Shown: positions 1-4,919 of the stretch, one piece after another
How the letters are laid out: each line of letters opens with the position of its first letter
Numbering within the stretch: position 1 is the stretch's first letter
Source of the DNA: Armatimonadota bacterium
Lineage (GTDB): Bacteria; Armatimonadota; Fimbriimonadia; Fimbriimonadales; Fimbriimonadaceae
Direction: 5' to 3'
Assembly: GCA_003516955.1 (NCBI GenBank)
Contig: DPBN01000009.1
Coordinates: 1-9,704, forward strand
Length of the DNA: 9,704 bases
Made by a program: the position numbers and the translations under genes
The notes under the pieces: model-generated
Seen by the model: only the letters and a program-made list of their open reading frames with translations
The model's database searches: none
Told to the model about the DNA's origin: nothing

Positions 1-24
1 TCGAGGCCCGCCAGCCGATCCAAG

Positions 25-357
25 TCAGTAGCGCTCAAAGCGGGCGACATCCAGGACGAACACCACGGCCCCTCCCACGGGCACCTTGACGGGGCTGGGG
101 ATGAACGCTCCCGGCGGCGCGGCCTCGATGGGGGTGACGTTGACCAGCTGCTCCCTCGTCTTGCAGTTCTGCGAGATGAGCTTGAGCACCGCCGGCAGTT
201 CGTCCTCCTCGACGCCAATGAGGAACGTCGTGTTCCCCTCGCGCAGAAAGCCGCCCGTCGAGCCGATGATCGTGAACTTGAACCCCGCCCGGACCAGCTC
301 GTCGACGATCTTGCCCTTGTCGCGGTTGTGGACGATGCAGATGAGCAGCTTCACCAC
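25..357 (-). CDS. darA: Cyclic-di-AMP receptor, DarA/PstA (YaaQ, DUF970) family
   Basis: Small cytosolic PII-like protein, expected to form a trimer and bind the second messenger cyclic-di-AMP; targets in this organism are unknown. The 110-residue length fits the family (about 109). The signature loop is clear: STGGFLREGNTTFLIGVEE at residues 33-51, which in characterised homologues supplies the ligand-contacting Gly-Phe-Leu and Asn-Thr-Thr residues. The C-terminal strand VPVGGAVVFVLDVARFERY (92-110) also matches the family. The first two codons are both GTG (357-355 and 354-352); the second would give the usual MKLL-type start. No Shine-Dalgarno sequence precedes either. A TATAAT box ends only 5 bases upstream, so translation may start on a leaderless mRNA. 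The gene lies downstream of flagellar chaperone genes on the same strand, but its own promoter argues for separate expression. In Firmicutes the homologue sits near tmk/holB, so this context is different. Family assignment is confident. Confidence 0.93.
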   Translation of the reverse strand: MVKLLICIVHNRDKGKIVDELVRAGFKFTIIGSTGGFLREGNTTFLIGVEEDELPAVLKLISQNCKTREQLVNVTPIEAAPPGAFIPSPVKVPVGGAVVFVLDVARFERY

Positions 358-362
358 ACCGC

Positions 363-392
363 ATTATAACGCGGGGAGGTCGGCCGGACCAA
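363..392 (-). promoter_or_regulatory. Candidate sigma-70-type promoter of darA
   Basis: Read on the minus strand, a perfect TATAAT -10 box lies at 368-363. A weak -35 candidate TTGGTC (3 of 6 consensus bases) lies at 392-387, with an 18-base spacer. Transcription starting about 6-8 bases after the -10 box would begin at or next to the GTG start codon at 357, giving a leaderless or nearly leaderless message. Confidence 0.5.
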
Positions 393-402
393 AGGGTGGG
401 CG

Positions 403-723
403 TCAGCCTGCTCGGTCCAAAGAGACGGCCCCTCCGCCCGAGGCGGTGTAGGCGGCGGCGGCCCTGCGGCCCTGCAGCCGGGATCGGAGCGAGCCCGTCA
501 CCGCGGCCTTCGATTCCTCAAGGAACGCCAGGATGCGCCCCTCGGCCTCTCGGCATCTCTCGAGCAACGGACCGTCGGCCTCCGAGAGATCCTCTGGGGA
601 GAGGCGGTCCAGCACTCTGGCACGCTGGACCAGGATCGAGTCGGCCTCGTTCCAGCTCTCCCTCCTGAGGGAGTCCTCGAGGGCCAGGGTGAGCATCAGC
701 AGGCGCTGGCAAGGGCTCGGCAT
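403..723 (-). CDS. FliT/FlgN-like flagellar chaperone candidate
   Basis: 106-residue, mostly helical, charged protein. Its start is 5 bases after the fliS stop codon, so the two genes are probably cotranscribed and translationally coupled. The pattern, a short helix MPSPCQRLLMLTLALEDSLR (1-20), then W-N-E-A-D-S-I-L-V-Q-R (24-34) and a long amphipathic helix to about residue 86, resembles small type III export chaperones such as FliT or FlgN, where a Leu-rich helix is followed by an E/D-rich segment ending in QR or ER. In many genomes fliT directly follows fliS, which supports the reading. Sequence similarity alone is weak, so the gene symbol is left blank. The Ala/Gly-rich C-terminus after residue 86 looks disordered. 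The upstream part of the same open frame, beyond 723, overlaps fliS and is rejected. It could instead be an unrelated helical protein. Confidence 0.6.
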   Translation of the reverse strand: MPSPCQRLLMLTLALEDSLRRESWNEADSILVQRARVLDRLSPEDLSEADGPLLERCREAEGRILAFLEESKAAVTGSLRSRLQGRRAAAAYTASGGGAVSLDRAG

Positions 724-728
724 GGCGC

Positions 729-1142
729 TCAGGCGGCCGTCTGCAGCGGCTGGGCGGGCGCGGCGGCCTTCTGCTGGCGCTCGATCTGAGCCCATCCGTC
801 CCGAAGCTCGCTGATGACCTTGATGGACCGGTCGATCGGTTCCGGCTGGTCCTCGACGTTGGCGGCGACGAGCTCGTTCAGGACGTACCCGTAGAGGGCG
901 AACAGGTTCTTGGCGATCTCCCCGCCGCGCTCCATGTCGAGCGTGCTCATCAGCTCGACGATGATGCGCTGCGCCTTCTGCAGGCACTGGTTCTGGCGCG
1001 GGAGGTCGCCGTGGGCCATGGCGTGCTTGCCCTGCTCCATGAACCGGAGCGCGCCGTCGTACAGCATGATGATCAGCTGGACGGGCGAGGCGCCGTTCAC
1101 ATTGTGCTTCTGGTACTCCTGCGTGATCCGACCGTATGCCAA
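729..1142 (-). CDS. fliS: Flagellar export chaperone FliS
   Basis: Cytosolic four-helix chaperone that binds the C-terminus of flagellin before export through the flagellar type III system. Residues 11-39 contain the classical QKHNVNGASPVQLIIMLYDG stretch (family pattern: N...V.TASPEELVLMLYDGAIRF). Residues 63-83 carry ELMSTLDMERGGEIAKNLFA, nearly identical to the family core, and residues 111-117 carry SELRDGW. Length 137 is normal, with an Ala/Gln-rich tail after about 123. There is no ATG near the expected N-terminus; I chose TTG at 1142-1140, which gives MAYGRITQEY and lies 9 bases after a GGGGG run that could act as a weak Shine-Dalgarno. A second TTG at 1151-1149 is possible. fliD, the usual neighbour, is not seen upstream. 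A sigma-28-like -10 motif lies just upstream. Identification is secure; the start is uncertain. Confidence 0.93.
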   Translation of the reverse strand: MAYGRITQEYQKHNVNGASPVQLIIMLYDGALRFMEQGKHAMAHGDLPRQNQCLQKAQRIIVELMSTLDMERGGEIAKNLFALYGYVLNELVAANVEDQPEPIDRSIKVISELRDGWAQIERQQKAAAPAQPLQTAA

Positions 1143-1163
1143 CTGGATCAACCCCCAGCAGGA

Positions 1164-1190
1164 TTGTCGGCTTTCTGAGGCCGTTCTCCA
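1164..1190 (-). promoter_or_regulatory. Possible sigma-28 (FliA-type) promoter for fliS
   Basis: On the minus strand GCCGACAA at 1171-1164 matches the sigma-28 -10 consensus GCCGATAA at 7 of 8 positions. A 15-base spacer upstream leads to TGGA at 1190-1187, a poor match to the TAAA -35 element (2 of 4). Late flagellar genes such as fliS are often under sigma-28 control, so placement is sensible, but the weak -35 keeps this tentative. Confidence 0.28.
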
Positions 1191-1212
1191 GAGGGGATCG
1201 CGAACGTCGACG

Positions 1213-1686
1213 CTAGGGCCTCTCGGACTTCGGCAGGGAGACGGCGGCCACCAGCACGGCGACGGCCAGGGCGAGCAGCGGGACGGCCCACTGGAACGAG
1301 TCGGGGTACTCGGGCTGGGGCAGGTCGCGCGAGCCGCGCGCGGCGAGGAACTGCTGGAGCCGAAGGTGGAGGAACACGGCGAACGCCATCGTGCCGCCCA
1401 CGAACCCGCAGGCGCCGGGCAACCCCGAGCGGCGCGCCGCGAAGACTCCCAGCGCACAGGCGGGCAGAAGGCCGAAGCCGAGGGCCGTCGCCAGGGTCTG
1501 CAGGCGGTAGCCTTCGTGGAACACGAGATGCGGCCAGAGAGCCAGAAAGTAGGTGAGGAGGGATGCCGCAACGAAGCCCGCGCAACCGGCGATCATGTGC
1601 GAGTCCATGTCGGGAGGCCGGCCGCCGGGGCGGTCCAGCTTCTCGTCGGTGTGGAGCGGTTCGAACGGCATTCCCTGAGCTAGCAT
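1213..1686 (-). CDS. Small integral membrane protein, four predicted helices, unknown function
   Basis: I do not recognise the family. The 157-residue protein has a polar N-terminus (about 30 residues), then four hydrophobic segments at roughly 31-51, 62-83, 89-110 and 132-151, separated by short loops, and ends in LPKSERP. Segments 2-3 are Gly/Ala-rich and joined by an Arg-Arg pair (85-86), suggesting a small membrane bundle. The segment 110-130 ([20 protein letters not shown]) is the main hydrophilic loop. No catalytic motif is visible. The start is uncertain: ATG at 1686-1684, with a weak GGATGGG upstream, is used; ATG at 1671-1669 or the Met codons at residues 27 and 31 would also keep all four helices. 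It is upstream of fliS on the same strand with a 70-base gap, and divergent from the ribosomal operon. The same open frame continues upstream antisense to ribosomal genes; that part is not coding. Confidence 0.72.
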   Translation of the reverse strand: MLAQGMPFEPLHTDEKLDRPGGRPPDMDSHMIAGCAGFVAASLLTYFLALWPHLVFHEGYRLQTLATALGFGLLPACALGVFAARRSGLPGACGFVGGTMAFAVFLHLRLQQFLAARGSRDLPQPEYPDSFQWAVPLLALAVAVLVAAVSLPKSERP

Positions 1687-1693
1687 AGCCCAT

Positions 1694-1707
1694 CCGCCGG
1701 CCGGCGG
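1694..1707. repeat. Perfect 14-bp GC palindrome in divergent intergenic region
   Basis: CCGCCGGCCGGCGG is a perfect palindrome. It lies 7 bases upstream of the membrane-protein start codon and 13 bases before the -35 box of the ribosomal operon promoter. It might be an operator or only GC-rich sequence; nothing further supports a binding site. Confidence 0.3.
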
Positions 1708-1720
1708 CGTCCCGGCAGGC

Positions 1721-1749
1721 TTGAAAACGGAGCGAAACGGAGGTATCCT
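1721..1749 (+). promoter_or_regulatory. Sigma-70-type promoter of the rpsN ribosomal operon
   Basis: TTGAAA (-35, 5 of 6 consensus) at 1721-1726, a spacer of exactly 17 bases, and TATCCT (-10, 4 of 6) at 1744-1749. Transcription would start near 1756 and give a leader of about 93 bases before rpsN. It lies in the divergent region facing the ribosomal genes, where a promoter is needed because the usual upstream spc genes are missing. Confidence 0.55.
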
Positions 1750-1760
1750 TTCTGCTTCGT

Positions 1761-1820
1761 GCGGCGCGCCGCGCCGCGTTTCCGAAAGTCTGGCCACGGG
1801 CGAAGTGCGCCGCCGGCGCA
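1761..1820 (+). promoter_or_regulatory. Hairpin-rich 5' leader of the rpsN operon
   Basis: Two perfect short hairpins lie between the predicted transcription start and rpsN. The first has 7-bp arms GCGGCGC (1761-1767) and GCGCCGC (1771-1777) around a GCC loop. The second has 6-bp arms TGCGCC (1806-1811) and GGCGCA (1815-1820), also with a GCC loop. Ribosomal operons are commonly controlled by a product protein binding leader RNA (S8 does this for the E. coli spc mRNA), but I cannot match a known binding motif. There is no T-run after either hairpin, so simple termination is unlikely. Confidence 0.35.
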
Positions 1821-1848
1821 AACCGACCCGGGAACGGCGGGAGAACGA

Positions 1849-2034
1849 ATGGCTAAAGAGTGTCTGATCGTCAAGCAGAAGCGCAAACCGAAGTTCAAGG
1901 TTCGCGCGTACAACCGGTGCACGATGTGCGGCCGGCCCCGCGGCTACTTCCGATTCTTCGGACTCTGCCGCATCTGTCTGCGTGAGATGGCCCACAAGGG
2001 TCTTCTCCCCGGCGTCAAGAAGTCGAGCTGGTAG
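1849..2034 (+). CDS. rpsN: 30S ribosomal protein S14, zinc-binding type Z
   Basis: Small-subunit head protein needed for late assembly of the 30S subunit. 61 residues, exactly the short zinc-containing form. The zinc ribbon cysteines are C24-x2-C27 and C40-x2-C43. Family landmarks are [15 protein letters not shown] (10-24), [10 protein letters not shown] (37-46) and the C-terminus [10 protein letters not shown] (52-61). ATG at 1849 is preceded by GGGAG (1839-1843) at 5 bases. It is the first gene of this cluster: in the standard spc order rplN-rplX-rplE precede it, whereas here a divergent membrane-protein gene does. rpsH follows after 18 bases. Identification is certain. Confidence 0.98.
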   Translation: MAKECLIVKQKRKPKFKVRAYNRCTMCGRPRGYFRFFGLCRICLREMAHKGLLPGVKKSSW

Positions 2035-2052
2035 CCCGACGGAGGTCCATCC

Positions 2053-2448
2053 ATGCATAGCGATCCCATCGCGGACCTGCTGACGCGCATCCGCAACGGC
2101 GCCATGGCCGACAAGGACGCCGTCCAGGTTCCCCACAGCAAGCTGAAAGAGCAGATTTGCCGCATCCTCCAGGAGGAGGGCTACATCGCAGGCTACGAGG
2201 TCACCACGGAGAGCAGGTTCCCCACGCTGAATGTGAGGCTGCGCTACGTGGGGCGCCGCCGACCCGTGATCCGCCAGATCCGGCGCGTGAGCAAGCCGGG
2301 GCTGCGCATCTACAAGGGCGCGGACGACCTGAAGCCTCTGAAGAGCGGTCTGGCGACGCGCATCGTGTCGACCAGCCAGGGATTGATGACCGACCGCGAG
2401 GCCCGCAAGCGCCGGATCGGCGGCGAGGTCCTCTGCGAGGTCTGGTGA
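2053..2448 (+). CDS. rpsH: 30S ribosomal protein S8
   Basis: Primary 16S rRNA-binding protein that organises the central domain of the 30S subunit; in E. coli it also represses the spc operon by binding its mRNA. Length 131 is typical. The N-terminus (DPIADLLTRIRNG, 4-16) and the hallmark C-terminal RNA-binding segment STSQGLMTDREARK (106-119) followed by IGGEVLCEVW (122-131) are intact. A strong GGAGG at 2041-2045 sits 7 bases before the ATG. It lies between rpsN and rplF (10-base gap), the normal order. As S8 is a known autoregulator it is the best candidate to act on the leader hairpins upstream of rpsN, but that is inference. Confidence 0.98.
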   Translation: MHSDPIADLLTRIRNGAMADKDAVQVPHSKLKEQICRILQEEGYIAGYEVTTESRFPTLNVRLRYVGRRRPVIRQIRRVSKPGLRIYKGADDLKPLKSGLATRIVSTSQGLMTDREARKRRIGGEVLCEVW

Positions 2449-2458
2449 GGAGGAGTCC

Positions 2459-3019
2459 ATGTCGAGAATCGGACAGAAACCGATCCAACTGCCTGCCGGC
2501 GTGAGCGTCACGGTCGGCGAGGGCAACCTCGTCACGGTGAAGGGCCCGAAGGGCGAGCTCAGCGTGCAGGTGTCGCCGAAGCTCACCGTGAGCGTGGACG
2601 GCAACGTGGTGACCGTGGCGCGCCCCGACAACGACCGCGTGAACCGGAGCCAGCACGGTCTGGCCCGCACCCTGATCGCGAACTGCGTGCAGGGCGTGTC
2701 GGCGGGGCACAGCAAGTCGCTGGACATCATCGGCGTCGGCTACCGCGCTACCGTTGAGGGCAACGCGCTGGTCCTGAACATGGGCTACTCGCACCCCGTG
2801 CGGATCGACCCGGTGCCTGGCATCTCGTTCGAGGTCCGCAGCGAGGACCGCAACCGTCTGCAGCGGGTCGTCGTGAGCGGCATCGACAAGGCGCTGGTGG
2901 GGCAGGTCGCAGCCGACATCCGCAAGGTCCGCAAGCCGGAGCCCTACAAGGGCAAGGGCATCCGCTACACCGGCGAGGTGGTGCGTCAGAAGGCCGGCAA
3001 GAGGGCGGCCAAGAAGTGA
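2459..3019 (+). CDS. rplF: 50S ribosomal protein L6
   Basis: Large-subunit protein near the factor-binding site, binding 23S rRNA domain VI. Length 186 (family about 175-185). It opens with MSRIGQKPIQLPAGV and has the two tandem L6 repeats (about 10-82 and 90-170). The diagnostic C-terminal motif KPEPYKGKGIRYTGE is at 159-173, followed by the basic tail VRQKAGKRAAKK. An excellent GAGGAGGAG tract (2447-2455) overlaps the end of rpsH and precedes the ATG. rplR starts 14 bases after the stop. No sign of damage, so the anomaly in this operon is limited to rpsE. Confidence 0.98.
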   Translation: MSRIGQKPIQLPAGVSVTVGEGNLVTVKGPKGELSVQVSPKLTVSVDGNVVTVARPDNDRVNRSQHGLARTLIANCVQGVSAGHSKSLDIIGVGYRATVEGNALVLNMGYSHPVRIDPVPGISFEVRSEDRNRLQRVVVSGIDKALVGQVAADIRKVRKPEPYKGKGIRYTGEVVRQKAGKRAAKK

Positions 3020-3033
3020 GGAGGAACTGAGCT

Positions 3034-3387
3034 ATGGCGACGAAAACCCGCAGGGAGAGCCGCATCATGCGGCACGTTCGGATCCGGAAGCACCTTTCCG
3101 GCACGCCGGAGCGGCCGCGCTTGGCCGTGTTCCGCAGCCTCAAGCACATCTCCGCCCAGATCATCGACGACACCACGGGCCGGACGCTCTGCAGCGCCAG
3201 CAGCATGGAGAAGGAGCTCGGCGCGACGGGCAACAAGGAGGGTGCAAAGAAGGTCGGGCAGGAGCTGGGGCGCCGCGCCGCGGAGCTCGGCCTGAAGAAG
3301 GTCGTCTTCGACCGCGGCGGCTTCCGCTACCACGGCCGTGTGGCGAGCCTCGCCGAGGGAGCCCGCGAGGCGGGACTGGAGTTCTGA
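3034..3387 (+). CDS. rplR: 50S ribosomal protein L18
   Basis: Binds 5S rRNA and attaches it, with L5, to the central protuberance of the 50S subunit. 117 residues, a normal length. The basic N-terminus ([20 protein letters not shown], 1-20), [13 protein letters not shown] (23-35) and the C-terminal [20 protein letters not shown] (91-110) are all family landmarks. GGAGGA (3020-3025) lies 8 bases before the ATG. Its partner rplE (L5), normally two genes upstream of rpsH, is absent from the window. The stop codon is one base before the ATG of the chimeric rpsE, so the two are coupled as in an intact spc operon. Confidence 0.98.
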   Translation: MATKTRRESRIMRHVRIRKHLSGTPERPRLAVFRSLKHISAQIIDDTTGRTLCSASSMEKELGATGNKEGAKKVGQELGRRAAELGLKKVVFDRGGFRYHGRVASLAEGAREAGLEF

Positions 3388-3388
3388 C

Positions 3389-3598
3389 ATGAGAATGATG
3401 AGCCGAATCAGCGGGCGTCGGCAGGCCAACCCGAACATCGAGGGGCCGCAGCTCGACGTGCGCGTGGTGCATACCAACAAGGTGTTCAAGACCCACAAGG
3501 GCGGCAAAACGGCCTCTTGGTCGATCTTGGTCGTGGTGGGCGACAACAAGGGCCGCGTGGGCATGGGCCTGGGCAAGGCCCGGGGCATCCCGGACGGC
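3389..3598 (+). pseudogene. rpsE: 5' fragment of rpsE (ribosomal protein S5), broken after about 70 codons
   Basis: Residues 22-69 match the N-terminal double-stranded-RNA-binding-like domain of S5: LDVRVVHTNKVFKTHKGGKT, then SWSILVVVGDNKGRVGMGLG and KARGIPD (S5 family: KTVKGGR, VVGDGNGRVG.G.GKAREVP). The start ATG at 3389, with GGAG at 3378-3381, and the position after rplR are those of a genuine rpsE. Similarity ends at about Lys63-Gly70 (3575-3598). The rest of the N-domain and the entire C-terminal domain (about 100 residues) are missing, and I find no S5-like C-terminal sequence in the other two plus frames just downstream, so this is not a simple frameshift. As S5 is essential, an intact copy must exist elsewhere, or the join is an artefact. 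Confidence 0.85.
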
Positions 3599-4897
3599 GA
3601 GACGACCATCGAGCTGGTGCTGTTCGTGGACAACAACGACCAGCCGAGGGTGGTGGATCGCTCGTCGGTGGAGGTCAACATCGCCAACGCGTCGTCCATC
3701 AAGATTCCGGAAGACGGCGTGAAGCTGCGGTACCGCTGGCGGCCCGGCATGGAGCTGGTCTACAACCTGGAGGTGCGCACGCAGCTCGCCACGCTCACCG
3801 AGGCTCAGAACAAGCTGGGCGCGCGCGGCGCGGATCTTCCGATCGAGGCGGAGCGCATCCGGCTGCTGTACGCGGTGGACAATGTCTACCCGAACGGGGA
3901 CGGCCTGGTGCGCATCCAGGCGATGCCGCTCAAGGGCAAGGACTACGCGTGGCTGACGCCGGGCGACGAGACGACCCCGCGGCGGTTCATGGACTACGAG
4001 ATGCACTCGGTGTACATGAGGCTCACCTCCACCGGCATGGAGGTGTTCGGCTCGGTGCCTTTCTACGTGCCGCTGGAGGGCACCGCCGGCGAGGCCCGCC
4101 GCACCGACCTGTTCGCGGTGTATCCGTTGCCGACTCTGCCGAGCAAGCCGGTGGTTCCGGGCGACATCTGGCAGGCGAGATTCCTGGACAGCGCGCTCGA
4201 TCTGGACAAGCTCTACGAGCAGGAGAAGCTCACCGAGCCGCTTCTGGCGCGCGGGGAGTTCCTGGGCGTGGAGTGGGAGTCCGGGTTCCCGTGCGCGAAG
4301 ATCAAGCACACGCTGGAGGCCGGCCAGAAGCGCAAGAAGGACGAGGAGAAGCAGAAGCAGCAGACCCAAGCCCAGGGCCAGTTCGGCAGCGGCTCGTCGT
4401 CGGGCATCGAGGACGAGAAGCTCTCGCTGGAGGAGACGATCTGGTTCGCGCTCGACCGCGGGATCGTGGTCAAGCTGGTTCGCGAGGAGACCATCGACCG
4501 CAAGATCACCGCTCCGGCCTACGGCGGAGCCGGCATGGGCGGCGGCATGATGGGCGGTCCCCAGATGGGTCCGATGGGGCCGATGGGCGGCCCTGGGATG
4601 GGCCCCATGGGACCCATGGGCCCCGGGGGAATGCCCCCCGGCTACTCGGGCGGACCGATGATGGGCCCTCCCGGCATGGGGAGGAACAACGTGACCGACC
4701 TGCGTCAGGTCGTGGGACCCGCCGGCAACAAGGGTGGCGGAGGCCAGGGCGGCGCCATGGGCGGGCCGATGATGGGCCCTCCGGGAGGAATGGGCGGCAT
4801 GTACGGCGGCAACCGCGGCATGATCGGCGGCGGCACGGCCGCGCAGACCCGCTACTTCCGGATCAAGAGACAGCTCACCTTCACGCTCGAGCAGTAA
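3389..4897 (+). CDS. In-frame chimera: S5 N-terminus fused to an unknown protein with a Gly/Met/Pro-rich tail
   Basis: 502 residues as read. After the S5-like residues 1-70 the sequence becomes an unrelated protein I do not recognise. It starts with ETTIELVLFVDNN, then a beta-rich part opening with KLRYRWRPGMELVYNLEV (112-129), a pattern seen in exported proteins of Armatimonadota and Planctomycetota. Next come PTLPSKPVVPGDIW (248-261) and GEFLGVEWESGFPCAKIKHT (289-308). A charged, Gln-rich linker (about 311-338) follows, then a Gly/Met/Pro-rich segment (379-482) and a final strand TRYFRIKRQLTFTLEQ. No signal peptide is present, as expected if the native N-terminus was lost at the join, so the unknown protein may normally be exported. 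tatC follows after 22 bases. The upstream boundary of the native gene cannot be seen. The open frame is sure; a functional fusion product is doubtful. Confidence 0.6.
   Translation: MRMMSRISGRRQANPNIEGPQLDVRVVHTNKVFKTHKGGKTASWSILVVVGDNKGRVGMGLGKARGIPDGETTIELVLFVDNNDQPRVVDRSSVEVNIANASSIKIPEDGVKLRYRWRPGMELVYNLEVRTQLATLTEAQNKLGARGADLPIEAERIRLLYAVDNVYPNGDGLVRIQAMPLKGKDYAWLTPGDETTPRRFMDYEMHSVYMRLTSTGMEVFGSVPFYVPLEGTAGEARRTDLFAVYPLPTLPSKPVVPGDIWQARFLDSALDLDKLYEQEKLTEPLLARGEFLGVEWESGFPCAKIKHTLEAGQKRKKDEEKQKQQTQAQGQFGSGSSSGIEDEKLSLEETIWFALDRGIVVKLVREETIDRKITAPAYGGAGMGGGMMGGPQMGPMGPMGGPGMGPMGPMGPGGMPPGYSGGPMMGPPGMGRNNVTDLRQVVGPAGNKGGGGQGGAMGGPMMGPPGGMGGMYGGNRGMIGGGTAAQTRYFRIKRQLTFTLEQ
4523..4834 (+). 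repeat. Low-complexity Gly/Met/Pro-rich coding repeat
   Basis: Residues 379-482 of the chimeric protein are degenerate repeats such as GPMGPMGGPGMGPMGPM, with 19 methionines in 104 residues. At DNA level a 17-base unit, CCGATGATGGGCCCTCC, is repeated exactly at 4655-4671 and 4766-4782 (111 bases apart), and CCCATGGG-type palindromes recur around 4590-4622. Such sequence is prone to slippage and to assembly error. Confidence 0.85.
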
Positions 4898-4919
4898 CGT
4901 CGGGCCAGGGTCTGCGGAC

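Noticed and set aside
724..987. N-terminal extension of the FliT-like frame into fliS
   Set aside because: It would overlap fliS out of frame with basic low-complexity sequence; ATG at 723 right after the fliS stop is the natural start.
1687..2730. Long minus-strand open frame continuing upstream of the membrane-protein gene
   Set aside because: It is antisense to rpsN, rpsH and rplF, all certain genes, and its translation there is Ala/Arg/His-biased shadow sequence of GC-rich DNA.
3599..3900. S5 C-terminal domain in another frame, which would make the rpsE break a simple frameshift
   Set aside because: The other plus frames after 3599 show no S5-like residues (no GGAVRAVLELAG-type segment), so the break is a join to different sequence.
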